Assembly (NCBI RefSeq): GCF_025629245.1
Contig: NZ_JANZXN010000005.1
Span: forward strand, 124,001 to 188,000
Reading direction: 5' to 3'
Source: Natronobiforma cellulositropha
GTDB taxonomy: Archaea; Halobacteriota; Halobacteria; Halobacteriales; Natrialbaceae
Length of the DNA stretch: 64,000 nt
The number at the start of each line of letters is the position of its first letter. Position 1 is the first letter of the stretch. The notes under the pieces were generated by a model. That model saw only the letters and a program-made list of their open reading frames with translations. It was not told where the DNA came from and ran no database searches. Position numbers and translations under genes: made by a program. Below are positions 33,696 to 42,747 of the stretch, piece after piece.

Positions 33696-35666
33696 ATGAG
33701 ACCACACCGATCGCACGGACGCCTACAGGCCGCAACGCTCGTCCTCGTCGGCCTGCTGGTCGCGACGGTCGCCCTCGGCGCAGTGGCGACGCAGGTCGCC
33801 GGCCACGCCTACCTCAGCGAGTCCGACCCGGCCAACGGCGAAGCGCTCGAATCGGTCCCCGAGTCGGTGGACCTCACCTTCTCGGGTGACGGCGTCCAGA
33901 TCGTTACCGAAGCGCGCATCGTCGACCCCGACGGGGAAGAGGTCGCCGGCGAAGCCGTCATCGACGAAGCCGACACCCAGCGCGTCTCGATTCCGCTCGC
34001 ACTCGAGTCGCCTGACTCGGCTCCGGATGGGATGTACACCGTTCACTGGGAGGTGCTCGCCGACGACGGCCACACCACCTCCGGCTCGTTCTTCTTCACC
34101 GTCGGCGAAGAGGAACTCGACCGCGACGCCGTCCTCGCAACGTACGAAGACGACGATGACGACGGCGTCGCAGGATGGGAAGCCGGAGCGAAAGGTCTCG
34201 TCTTGCTCTCGCTCGTCGGTCTCGTCGGCATCCCCGTCACGGCGTGGGTCGCGCTCTACCCGGTCGTCGGCCGGAACGAGGCGGCACGCTCGAGCGTCGA
34301 CTCGCGGCTCACGCGCGTCCTCGCCGGGGCTGGCGTCCTCCTGTTCGTCGGTGTTCTCGCGCTCGGTCTCGTCAGGGCAGCGTCGCTCGACGGTCTCTCG
34401 AGTGGGGCGCTCAGTGAGTTCGTCGGCACGAGCCTCGGCGCGGTCTGGCTCGCACAGTTGGCGCTCGCGGGCGTCATCGCGGCCGTGTTACTCGCCGCCG
34501 CGACCAGGGGACTCGACCGCCGGCTCTGGCTGGCGGCGGCGGGTCTCGGCGGCGTCGCCGTCGGCGCGCTGGTCGGCTCGACCAGCCACTCGGCGACGGC
34601 GATCGACCGCCTCCAGGGGACCGCCGTCGACTTCGCACACATCGCGGGCGCAGGACTGTGGGTCGGCGGCTTGCTCGTCCTCGCGCTCGCACTACCCGTC
34701 GCGCTGGAACGGGTCGACGAGTCGGCGCGTGCGAGCGTCGCCGCCGCAGCGATCCGACGCTACTCCATCGTCGCGCTCACCGGCGTGACGCTCGCGCTGA
34801 CGACGGGACTCGTCCTCGCCTCCTGGCACGCACCCACGCTCGAGGCGTTCACCGAGACGCTGTACGGGACGGCGCTCTCGGCGAAGACGCTGCTCGTCTT
34901 CGTCGCACTCGGTCTCGGGGGGCTCACCCGGACGGTCCTCCTCCGGCGACTCGAGTCGAGAACGCCCGAACGAGCGCGGTCGAGCCGAGCGAGCGCCGGC
35001 CGGGCCGTCCGCGAAGATGGCGGACGAACGAGCGAGCCCACGGTGCTCGTCCGGCGGGCGATCCGACTCGAGGTAGCCGTCCTCGTCGGCGTCCTGTTGC
35101 TCTCGGCGCTGTTGACCTCCGCGCCGACGGCGGCGGTCGCGGCCGACGACGACGGGCCGGAGACCGCCACGCTCGAGCGCGAGTTCGACGAGGGTGTCCT
35201 CACGCTGACGACGCTGCCCGCTCACGAGGCCCAGGAGGCGTTCTTCGTCGACGAGGGCGCACCCGTCGTCTTCGAGGTCGCCTTCACCGACGGAACCGGC
35301 GAACGCGTCGACTCCGACCGGACGGTGTCGGTACTCGCCCACAACGAGCGCTCGGGGACGACGATGCGCTTCGACCTCGAGCCGACCGACGACGGCACCT
35401 ACGCGAGCGTGCAAGCGCTGCCCGACGCGGAGTGGTGGGAGCTGCGGATCACCGGCTCCGTCGGGGGCACCTTCGTCAGCGAGTGGGTCGACGGCTACGC
35501 CATCCCCGAAGGCCACGGCCACGACGACCACGACCACGGTCCCGAAGAGACCGGGTTCACCACGCTGTTGCGCCTCGGCGCGATGGGCGTCGGAATCGTC
35601 GGCTCGCTCGCCGTCACCGTCGAAACCCTGCGTTTCGGGCGACGCGAGAACCAGACCGGCGAGTAG
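33696..35666 (+). CDS. CopC-CopD fusion, copper-handling membrane protein
   Basis: 656 residues. Signal peptide, then a CopC domain whose mature N-terminus is HAYLSESDPANGEAL; the first His is a copper ligand in this family. The CopC part continues to SGSFFFTVG. From ~165 on comes a CopD-type domain with about eight hydrophobic segments (HSATAIDRLQGTAVDFAHIA, GAGLWVGGLLVLAL). After it is an extracellular beta-rich region with a His/Asp stretch (GHGHDDHDHG) and a final hydrophobic segment. Likely imports or exchanges Cu across the membrane with the lipoprotein. Confidence 0.85.
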   Translation: MRPHRSHGRLQAATLVLVGLLVATVALGAVATQVAGHAYLSESDPANGEALESVPESVDLTFSGDGVQIVTEARIVDPDGEEVAGEAVIDEADTQRVSIPLALESPDSAPDGMYTVHWEVLADDGHTTSGSFFFTVGEEELDRDAVLATYEDDDDDGVAGWEAGAKGLVLLSLVGLVGIPVTAWVALYPVVGRNEAARSSVDSRLTRVLAGAGVLLFVGVLALGLVRAASLDGLSSGALSEFVGTSLGAVWLAQLALAGVIAAVLLAAATRGLDRRLWLAAAGLGGVAVGALVGSTSHSATAIDRLQGTAVDFAHIAGAGLWVGGLLVLALALPVALERVDESARASVAAAAIRRYSIVALTGVTLALTTGLVLASWHAPTLEAFTETLYGTALSAKTLLVFVALGLGGLTRTVLLRRLESRTPERARSSRASAGRAVREDGGRTSEPTVLVRRAIRLEVAVLVGVLLLSALLTSAPTAAVAADDDGPETATLEREFDEGVLTLTTLPAHEAQEAFFVDEGAPVVFEVAFTDGTGERVDSDRTVSVLAHNERSGTTMRFDLEPTDDGTYASVQALPDAEWWELRITGSVGGTFVSEWVDGYAIPEGHGHDDHDHGPEETGFTTLLRLGAMGVGIVGSLAVTVETLRFGRRENQTGE

Positions 35667-35730
35667 CCCGCCTCGAGATTTCGACACCGAAGCCCAACAC
35701 TTCTACGCGCGTACGCCCTACACGGCGGCT

Positions 35731-36753
35731 ATGACACGCCTCTACCTCGCGATGCGGAACCGACTGCTGATCTCGGAGAGTGACGACGGCGACTCCTGGA
35801 CGACGGCCACCCACCTCGAGGGGCTCGACCTCGAGTGCGTCGCGGTCTCGCCCGAGGTCCCCGACCGGGTCTTCGTCGGCACGTTCGAGGACGGTCTCTT
35901 CCGATCGCTCGACGGCGGCGACTCCGTCGACCCGCTCGAGACGCCCGAGTTCGTGAGCGACGCGGTGATGTCGCTCACGGTCAGCCCACACGACCCCGAC
36001 GTGGTCTACGCCGGGACGGAGCCGAGTCGCGTCTACCGCTCGGACGACGGCGGCGACACCTGGGAACACCTCGAGGGACTCGTCGACCTCCCCTCCGAAG
36101 ACGAGTGGTACTTCCCGCCGCGGCCGGACACCCACCACACCCGCTGGCTCGAGGTCGACCCGTTCGACCCCGAACGCCTCTACGTCGGCATCGAACTGGG
36201 TGCGTTCGTCGTCGGCGAGGGCGGCGGGGAGACCTGGCGCGAACGCCCGCCGGGGTCGCGCCGGGACAACCACAGCCTCGCCGTCCACCCCGACCGGGAG
36301 GGGCGCGTCTACACGGCCGCTGGCGACGGCTTCGCGCTCTCCGACGACGGCGGCGAGTCCTGGGCGCGGCCACAGGAGGGACTGGACCACACCTACTGCT
36401 GGAGCGTCCGTCCGGACCCAGCCGACCCGGACCGGATCCTGGTCTCGAGTGCGGACGGGGCACGAAGCGCACACACGCCCGAGACGGCGGATGCCTACGT
36501 CTACCGCCGCGAAGGCGAGGAGCCGTGGGAACGCCTCGACGGCCTCGGGTTGCCGATGGGCGAGGGTGTGGTGCGGGCTGTCCTCGCGACGACCGGTACT
36601 GGCGGGGAGGTGTACGCGGCGACCAACCGGGGCGTCTACCACACGGCGGACTTCGGCGACGCGTGGCGACGGCTCGAACTCGAGTGGGACGAACGGCTCG
36701 AAGAACAGACGCCGCGCGGTCTCGCGGTCGTCGCGAGCAGTCAGAACTCGTAG
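35731..36753 (+). CDS. BNR/sialidase-type beta-propeller protein
   Basis: 340 residues with repeated Asp-box-like motifs: SDDGDSWTT, SLDGGDSVD, SDDGGDTWEH, SDDGGESWAR. These belong to the photosystem-assembly/VPS10/sialidase-like propellers. No signal peptide, so it is probably cytoplasmic. Its 3' end overlaps the convergent PQQ-like gene by 13 bp. Function unknown. Confidence 0.82.
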   Translation: MTRLYLAMRNRLLISESDDGDSWTTATHLEGLDLECVAVSPEVPDRVFVGTFEDGLFRSLDGGDSVDPLETPEFVSDAVMSLTVSPHDPDVVYAGTEPSRVYRSDDGGDTWEHLEGLVDLPSEDEWYFPPRPDTHHTRWLEVDPFDPERLYVGIELGAFVVGEGGGETWRERPPGSRRDNHSLAVHPDREGRVYTAAGDGFALSDDGGESWARPQEGLDHTYCWSVRPDPADPDRILVSSADGARSAHTPETADAYVYRREGEEPWERLDGLGLPMGEGVVRAVLATTGTGGEVYAATNRGVYHTADFGDAWRRLELEWDERLEEQTPRGLAVVASSQNS

Positions 36754-37742
36754 ACTGACTCGCCGACGTCCTCGTCGTCGGGGTCGACGGCGACGGCACG
36801 CGTGATCGTTCCGTCGTGGTCGACCAACAGGATGTACGGCCCGAGCGACGTCGCCACCTCGAGCGAGAGCAACGAGTCGCCGGTGTCGCTCTCGGCGACG
36901 GCGGGCGGTTCGACGACGCCCTCGAGCGTGAGGCCAGCGCCGGCACGTGCACGGAGAAGGTCTTCGAGAGCGATACACCACGCGGGTTCGGGGTCGTCGG
37001 CGAACGCACAGCAGTCGCCGCCCGCGGTGAGCGCGTAGAGCGTCCCGTCGACGGCGGTGGCGAGGTCGGGAACGAGCCGGTAGCCGGTCGCCGACCAGCG
37101 TTCGCTCCCGTCGGCGTCGAGACGCGAGAGCGCCGGACCGGTCCCCGGTTCGCGCAGGGCGTAGACGCCGCCGTCGGCGGCGTAGAGTTCGCCGTCGAGT
37201 TCGGGACCCGTCTCGAGGAGATCGCCGCTCTCGGCGTCGGCGACGAGTAGGCGGCCGCCAGCGGGTGAGGCGCTCGCGCCGTAGACGCGCCCGTCGCTGT
37301 AGACGGGACCGGCGAGGGATTTTCCGCCTTCATCGGAGCGTGGTTCGTCGCTCGAGACGCGCCACAGTTCCTCGCCGGCCTCGATGCTGTAGGCGCGCAG
37401 CTCCGCGCCGCCGCCGCTGGCGTAGACGAACAGTCGGTCCTCGTGGATGCACGCGGAGACGGTCTCGCCCTCCGCTTCGAGGTCCTGTTTCCACTCGAGC
37501 GAGAGCGTCCCTCCGCGGTGGACGCTGAAGCCAGTCTCGGCGACGAAGATGACGTGGTCCGTCTGTGAGGCGGTGTGGACGGTCGTCTGTTCGTCGGGCG
37601 GGAAGGGGACGAGCGTGCTTCGGACCCGGTCTTTCGTCCGCTGAGACGCACTCGAGAGAATCCCCCCTCCGGCGATGGCCTGTAAGACGGTTCGGCGAGG
37701 GAAGACGAGACGCGCCGAGCTATCGTTCGACTGACCGGTCAT
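36741..37742 (-). CDS. PQQ-like beta-propeller protein, probably exported
   Basis: 333 residues. The N-terminus has FPRRTVLQAIAGGG, a twin-arginine-like signal without an obvious lipobox. The rest is made of PQQ-propeller blades (ELRAYSIEAGEELWRVSSDE, GGRLLVADAESGDLLETGPE, LYALTAGGDCCAFADDPEPA). Probably binds a ligand or partner protein; I see no enzyme motif. Start at 37742, with TATA-like TAATGTATTT 24-33 nt upstream. Confidence 0.75.
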   Translation of the reverse strand: MTGQSNDSSARLVFPRRTVLQAIAGGGILSSASQRTKDRVRSTLVPFPPDEQTTVHTASQTDHVIFVAETGFSVHRGGTLSLEWKQDLEAEGETVSACIHEDRLFVYASGGGAELRAYSIEAGEELWRVSSDEPRSDEGGKSLAGPVYSDGRVYGASASPAGGRLLVADAESGDLLETGPELDGELYAADGGVYALREPGTGPALSRLDADGSERWSATGYRLVPDLATAVDGTLYALTAGGDCCAFADDPEPAWCIALEDLLRARAGAGLTLEGVVEPPAVAESDTGDSLLSLEVATSLGPYILLVDHDGTITRAVAVDPDDEDVGESVYEF

Positions 37743-37932
37743 ACCCGAACGAACAGAGAGCAGGTGGAAATACATTACGCTGTAAGGATGGTCGGAGCGG
37801 ACGACGGCGCGACAGTGGACGAGCGCTCGAGCGAACGGCCACGAGCGCCCCGGCGTACACACACCGGCGACCCCCCCGCTTCGAAATCCTTTTACACGCC
37901 ACCGCGGCATAGTAGGGTAACTGAGTGATATC

Positions 37933-38256
37933 ATGGACGTCGACATCATCTCCGAACAGGAGAACCCCATGTTGCACAGAACGGACGTCACGTTCGAACT
38001 GACCCACGACGAGGCGACCCCCTCGCGCCTGCAGGTGCGCGACAGCCTCGCGGCCAAGCTGAACAAGAACGCAGACGAGGTCGTGGTTCGCAAACTCGAC
38101 ACCAAGTTCGGGATGCGAAAGACCGTCGGCTACGCGAAAGTCTACGAGAGCTCCGCCCACGCCACCGACGTCGAACAGGAACACATGCTCGAGCGCAACA
38201 AGATCACCGCCGAAGACGAAGAGGTCGAGGCGGAAGCCGAGGCGGAGGAGGCCTGA
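37933..38256 (+). CDS. rps24e: 30S ribosomal protein S24e
   Basis: 107 residues, an archaeal/eukaryotic small-subunit protein: [19 protein letters not shown] and [19 protein letters not shown] are typical. The Glu/Ala-rich tail is a halophilic extension. It is followed after one base by rps27ae and then kae1-bud32, an arrangement conserved in haloarchaea. A TATA-like CCTTTTACAC lies ~40 nt upstream. Confidence 0.96.
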   Translation: MDVDIISEQENPMLHRTDVTFELTHDEATPSRLQVRDSLAAKLNKNADEVVVRKLDTKFGMRKTVGYAKVYESSAHATDVEQEHMLERNKITAEDEEVEAEAEAEEA

Positions 38257-38257
38257 G

Positions 38258-38392
38258 ATGGCACACTACGAACTCTACAACGACGACGGGACGACCGACC
38301 GCGAACAGTGTCCCCGCTGTGGCGACGTCTTCCTCGCAGACCACGGCGACCGCAAACACTGCGGGAAGTGCGGCTACACCGAGTGGGAGTAA
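38258..38392 (+). CDS. rps27ae: 30S ribosomal protein S27ae
   Basis: 44-residue zinc-ribbon ribosomal protein ([20 protein letters not shown], then two CxxC pairs: CPRC and CGKC). It is the archaeal form without a ubiquitin domain. One base separates it from rps24e, and the kae1-bud32 ATG follows 6 nt after its stop, with GGAG as ribosome-binding site. Easily missed because of its length. Confidence 0.95.
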   Translation: MAHYELYNDDGTTDREQCPRCGDVFLADHGDRKHCGKCGYTEWE

Positions 38393-38398
38393 GGAGCG

Positions 38399-40054
38399 AT
38401 GCGAATCCTCGGAATCGAGGGCACTGCCTGGGCGGCCAGCGCCGCAGTGTACGATTCTGAGCGCGACACCGACTCGCTGTTCATCGAGAGCGACGCCTAC
38501 CAGCCAGCGAGCGGCGGCATTCACCCCCGCGAGGCCGCCGAACACATGCACGAGGCAGTTCCGCGCGTCGTCGAGGCGGCGCTCGAGTACGCCGTCGAGA
38601 CCGCCGACGAGTCGTCGGGCACACCCATCGACGTCGGCGAGCGAGGCTCGTCGGGCCAGCAGACCCCACCGGTCGACGCCGTCGCCTTCTCACGCGGACC
38701 CGGTCTCGGTCCCTGTCTGCGCATCGTCGGGACGGCCGCCCGTGCGCTGGCGGGGACGCTCGAAGTGCCTCTCGTCGGCGTCAACCACATGGTCGCCCAC
38801 CTCGAAATCGGGCGTCACACCTCCGGCTTCGACTCGCCGGTCTGTCTGAACGCGAGCGGAGCCAACGCCCACGTCCTCGCCTACCGCAACGGCCGCTACC
38901 GCGTCCTCGGCGAGACGATGGACACCGGCGTCGGCAACGCCATCGACAAGTTCACCCGTCACGTCGGCTGGAGCCACCCCGGCGGCCCGAAAGTCGAACA
39001 GGCCGCACTCGAGGGTTCGTACGTCGACCTGCCGTACGTCGTCAAGGGGATGGACTTCTCGTTCTCAGGAATTATGAGCGCGGCCAAAGACGCCTACGAC
39101 GCGGGGACGCCCGTCGAGGACGTCTGCGCCGGTCTCCAGGAGAACGTCTTCGGGATGCTCACCGAGGTCGCAGAGCGGGCGCTCTCGCTGACGGGCAGCG
39201 ACGAACTCGTCCTCGGCGGCGGCGTCGGCCAGAACGCCCGCCTGCGTGAGATGCTCGCCGAGATGTGCGCCGAACGCGGGGCCGAGTTCCACGCCCCCGA
39301 CGCGCGCTTCCTGCGGGACAACGCGGGCATGATTGCCGTTCTCGGCGCGAAGATGTACGCCGCAGGCGACACCCTCGCGCTCGAAGACTCCCACGTCGAC
39401 CCGAACTTCCGGCCCGACCAGGTGCCCGTCACCTGGCGAGACGGCGGTGACGTGTTCGAAACGACCGACGACCGAGAGATCAGGGGCGCAGAGGCGCTCG
39501 TCACGTTCGACGGCGAGGTCGTCCTGAAACGCCGCCTCCCCAAAGGCTACCGCCACCCCGCTCTCGACGAACGGCTCCGCCGGGAGCGGACCACACTCGA
39601 GGCCCGCCTGACGAGTCTGGCCCGGCGAAACGGCGTTCCCACGCCCGTCATCTACGACGTCGACACGGCCGAGGCGAGCCTCGAGTTCGCCGCCGTCGGC
39701 GACGCGGACTTACGCGACGCGCTCTCGTGTGAGCGGGTCCGGACGGTCGGCGAACACCTCGCCCGGCTCCACGCCGCGGGGTTCGTCCACGGCGATCCGA
39801 CGACCCGAAACGTCCGCGTCGAGACCGACGGCGAGGGAATTTACCTCATCGACTTCGGTCTGGGCTACCACACCGACCACGTCGAGGACTACGCGATGGA
39901 CCTCCACGTCTTCGATCAGAGCTTAGTCGGCACCGCGAGCGACCCCGGCCCGCTGCGCGAGGCCGCTCGAGACGGTTACGCGGCCGTCGGCGATGCGCAG
40001 GTACTCGAGCGCCTCGCCGAGGTCGAAGCGCGCGGGCGCTACGTCTCGGGCTGA
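38399..40054 (+). CDS. Kae1-Bud32 fusion, KEOPS complex
   Basis: 551 residues. Residues 1-~325 are Kae1, which transfers threonylcarbamoyl to tRNA A37 (t6A), with the metal-binding HMVAH motif in GVNHMVAHLEIG and the ASKA-fold phosphate loops (VLGGGVGQNARLRE). Residues ~345-551 are the Bud32 atypical kinase/ATPase: GFVHGDPTTRNV catalytic loop and IDFGLGYHTDHVED metal loop. The fusion is usual in Euryarchaeota. It is last in the ribosomal operon. Confidence 0.95.
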   Translation: MRILGIEGTAWAASAAVYDSERDTDSLFIESDAYQPASGGIHPREAAEHMHEAVPRVVEAALEYAVETADESSGTPIDVGERGSSGQQTPPVDAVAFSRGPGLGPCLRIVGTAARALAGTLEVPLVGVNHMVAHLEIGRHTSGFDSPVCLNASGANAHVLAYRNGRYRVLGETMDTGVGNAIDKFTRHVGWSHPGGPKVEQAALEGSYVDLPYVVKGMDFSFSGIMSAAKDAYDAGTPVEDVCAGLQENVFGMLTEVAERALSLTGSDELVLGGGVGQNARLREMLAEMCAERGAEFHAPDARFLRDNAGMIAVLGAKMYAAGDTLALEDSHVDPNFRPDQVPVTWRDGGDVFETTDDREIRGAEALVTFDGEVVLKRRLPKGYRHPALDERLRRERTTLEARLTSLARRNGVPTPVIYDVDTAEASLEFAAVGDADLRDALSCERVRTVGEHLARLHAAGFVHGDPTTRNVRVETDGEGIYLIDFGLGYHTDHVEDYAMDLHVFDQSLVGTASDPGPLREAARDGYAAVGDAQVLERLAEVEARGRYVSG

Positions 40055-40057
40055 GAG

Positions 40058-40504
40058 TTACCCCTCCGGGTGGAACGCTGGCAGGACCGTCTCGAGCAGG
40101 GCCTCGAGAATCTCCCAGAGGACGAGCGACGGCGTCTCGTGTTCGAAGGTCACCGCCCACCGGTCCGTGTGGCCGTCGACCGTACACTGGGCGTGTGTCG
40201 GGCCGAGGTCTGTGTGATCTTCGTCCTGGTGCCAGCCCGCGTGGAGGTCCGTATTCGGGTCACTGTAGTTGACGCGGAACCAGTCGTGTGGGGTCGCACG
40301 GTACCACGTGACGACGAGCATCGCGTCCGGACCAGTCGGTGGCTCGAGGCGGACCGGGTCGAACGTGGCGCGAAGGCGCTTCGCCTCGACGTCGTCCGGG
40401 ACGTACTCGACCGTCGTGATCTGTGGGAGACGCGCTAGGACGTCGCGTTTGAGCCCTTCGTAGAGCATGACGTTCGGATCGCCACCCGGGTGGGGAACGG
40501 ACAT
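40058..40504 (-). CDS. Conserved haloarchaeal hypothetical protein, partner of HTH gene
   Basis: 148 residues, soluble, rich in Trp and His (TWYRATPHDWFRVNYSDPNT, HAGWHQDEDHTDLG, HAQCTVDGHTDRWAVTF). I recognise no fold with certainty. It follows the HTH gene by 3 nt on the same strand, so they are one unit. The HTH-small-protein layout would fit a toxin-antitoxin pair, but nothing in the sequence shows toxicity. Confidence 0.65.
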   Translation of the reverse strand: MSVPHPGGDPNVMLYEGLKRDVLARLPQITTVEYVPDDVEAKRLRATFDPVRLEPPTGPDAMLVVTWYRATPHDWFRVNYSDPNTDLHAGWHQDEDHTDLGPTHAQCTVDGHTDRWAVTFEHETPSLVLWEILEALLETVLPAFHPEG

Positions 40505-40507
40505 CCG

Positions 40508-41044
40508 TCAGTTGCTGGCTTCGGCCCCGGCGGGTGCCAGAAAGTCCCACTCACGGACGGCGAAGCCGACGATTCGAACTCGCCGCTCGAGGTGGTCCCA
40601 CTCGCGGGCGACGTCACGGCGACGGGCCGCCTCTGTCGGCGTGAGCGAGTCGTCGGCAACCGTCGCACGGAGGTGGTTAGGAGCGGAGACGTCGAACTCG
40701 CGTTTCCACGCGCGGATCTGTGCGTTCATCTCGAGGAGGCGGTCGGTGAGTTCCTCGACGCTCCGCCCGCTGTCACGCAGACGCGTCGCTTCCTGCATCG
40801 CCTGTCGCCGGTAGTCCGGGGAGTAGGTGGTGTGAGCGCCGCTGTCGTCGCGGCGCAGCACGCCATCGTCGACGAGTCGCTCGAGCACGCGCCGCGTCGG
40901 TTCGTGTGACCAGCCCGCTTCAGCGGCGATCCAGTTCGCCGTCTGCGGCGTGGTAAGCTGGCGAGCGACCATCCTGACGCGGTCCTCGCCCGTGGTGTGG
41001 CGTGCTGCCAGCGAGGGACCATCGTGCTCGTCGGACGGAACCAT
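40508..41044 (-). CDS. DUF7342-like winged-helix protein
   Basis: 178 residues. The N-terminal ~75 residues form a winged helix (TPQTANWIAAEAGWSHEPTR, RRVLERLVDDGVLRRDDSGA). Then a helical part (EELTDRLLEMNAQIRAWKRE) that may dimerise, and REWDHLERRVRIVGFAVREW. TATA-like CCTATATTG lies 25-33 nt before the start. Probably controls its own operon with the small partner gene. Confidence 0.72.
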   Translation of the reverse strand: MVPSDEHDGPSLAARHTTGEDRVRMVARQLTTPQTANWIAAEAGWSHEPTRRVLERLVDDGVLRRDDSGAHTTYSPDYRRQAMQEATRLRDSGRSVEELTDRLLEMNAQIRAWKREFDVSAPNHLRATVADDSLTPTEAARRRDVAREWDHLERRVRIVGFAVREWDFLAPAGAEASN

Positions 41045-41106
41045 ACGGAGTAATTCGAGCTACACCACAATATAGGTTGAGACAGTGTCGACCCATATCG
41101 AGTGGC

Positions 41107-42747
41107 TCACTCGTCGGCTGGCTCGTCCTCGAGTACCTTCCCGTCGGCGACGTCCCGCGCTCGAGCGTCGGCGTCGCGTGCGGCCGGGTCGCCGTAGCCG
41201 CCGCCACCGGGCGTACAGACGGTGACGGTCGTCCCCGCGGGGAGCGTACGGGTGAGTTTCGAGCCGACGGGGTCGCCGTCGACGAGGTTGCGCCCGCTCG
41301 CACCGGGGTCGCCGCCGTCTGTCCCCGCTGGCTGGCGGCGACGGCGCTCGGTCAGCAGCGAGACGACCGCGTCGGTCTCGAGCGTGATGGCGCGCTCGAG
41401 TCCGAGACCGCCGCGGAACTCGCCGTCGCCGCCAGTATCGGGGCGGAGTGCGTGGCGCTCGACCCGCAGGGGGTACTCGGTCTCGAGGGCTTCGACCGGC
41501 GTGTTGAGCGTGTTGGTCATCCCGACCTGGACGCCGTCGATGCCGTCGCCGCCGGCGTGGGCGCCCATCCCGCCGCCGATGGTCTCGTAGTAGGTGAAAC
41601 CGTCCGCGTCGCCGTCGGCGCTGGCGCGCCCTCGGGTACCGATCACGAGGTTGTTCATCGTGCCCTGGCTCTGGGCGGGGACGCGCTCGGGGACACAGCC
41701 GGCGAGCGCAGCGAAGACGACGTCGACGACCCGCTGGCTGGTCTCGACGTTGCCGCCGACGACCGCGGCTGGCGGCTCCGGGTCGAGGAGCGAGCCACGC
41801 GGTGCGGTGACCGAAACCGGCTCGTAACAGCCGTGGTTCGGCGGGATGTCGGGGTTGGTCACCGCCCGGAGGACGAAGTAGACCGCGCTCGTCGCGACCG
41901 CGAGCGGGGCGTTGAGGTTGCCCTCGACCTGGTCGGCGGTACCCGAGAAGTCGACCGTTACCGACGCGCCCTCGACGGTCACTGACACCGCGATCGGAAT
42001 CGGGTCGTCACGCACGCCATCGCCCTCGAGGACGTCCCGGGCGGTGTAGGTCCCGTCCGGAAAGCGCGCGAGCTGAGCGTGGGTTCGTTCGCGCGAGTAG
42101 TCGATGACGGCGTCGAAGGCGGTCTCGAGGTCGATCTCGAGGTCGGCGTCGATCTCGCGAAGGCGTGTCTGGGCGCGGTCGGTCGCCGCGCGCTGGGCGC
42201 GTAAGTCGGCGCGGCGTTCGTCGGGCGTGCGGACGTTCGCGAGTACGAGCGAGCGGACGTCCGTCGCGAGGTCGCCCTCGCGGACGAGGCGGACGGGCGG
42301 GATGCGAAGGCCCTCCTGGTAGATCTCGGTAGCCCCGGCGGGCATACTCCCCGGCGTCGAGCCGCCGACGTCGGCGTGGTGGGCGCGCGAGACGGCGTAG
42401 CCGACGACCTCGTCCGCGAGTGTGACCGGCGCGACGAGCGTCACGTCGGGGAGGTGGGTGCCGCCCTCGAACGGGTCGTTGAGCAGGTAGACGTCGCCGG
42501 GTCGCGGCGCACGCTCGCGCTCGAGGACGGTCTCGACCGACCGGCCCATCGCGCCGAGGTGGACGGGGATGTGTTCGGCCTGGGCAACGAGCCGCCCGTC
42601 GGCGTCGAACAGCGCCGTCGAGCAGTCCCGGCGCTCTTTGATGTTCGGCGAGGCGGCGCTCCGGATCAGTACCTGGCCCATCTCGGTCGCGACACCCTCG
42701 AGTCGGTTGCGGACGATCTCGAGGGTGATCGGGTCGACGGCGCTCAT
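41107..42747 (-). CDS. hyuB: Hydantoinase B / oxoprolinase family subunit
   Basis: 546 residues of the HyuB family ([40 protein letters not shown], and the Gly-rich end [15 protein letters not shown]). With HyuA it hydrolyses hydantoins, 5-oxoproline or similar cyclic amides using ATP; acetone-carboxylase-like activity is also known in the superfamily. Its ATG overlaps the hyuA stop (ATGA). The substrate cannot be deduced. Confidence 0.9.
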   Translation of the reverse strand: MSAVDPITLEIVRNRLEGVATEMGQVLIRSAASPNIKERRDCSTALFDADGRLVAQAEHIPVHLGAMGRSVETVLERERAPRPGDVYLLNDPFEGGTHLPDVTLVAPVTLADEVVGYAVSRAHHADVGGSTPGSMPAGATEIYQEGLRIPPVRLVREGDLATDVRSLVLANVRTPDERRADLRAQRAATDRAQTRLREIDADLEIDLETAFDAVIDYSRERTHAQLARFPDGTYTARDVLEGDGVRDDPIPIAVSVTVEGASVTVDFSGTADQVEGNLNAPLAVATSAVYFVLRAVTNPDIPPNHGCYEPVSVTAPRGSLLDPEPPAAVVGGNVETSQRVVDVVFAALAGCVPERVPAQSQGTMNNLVIGTRGRASADGDADGFTYYETIGGGMGAHAGGDGIDGVQVGMTNTLNTPVEALETEYPLRVERHALRPDTGGDGEFRGGLGLERAITLETDAVVSLLTERRRRQPAGTDGGDPGASGRNLVDGDPVGSKLTRTLPAGTTVTVCTPGGGGYGDPAARDADARARDVADGKVLEDEPADE

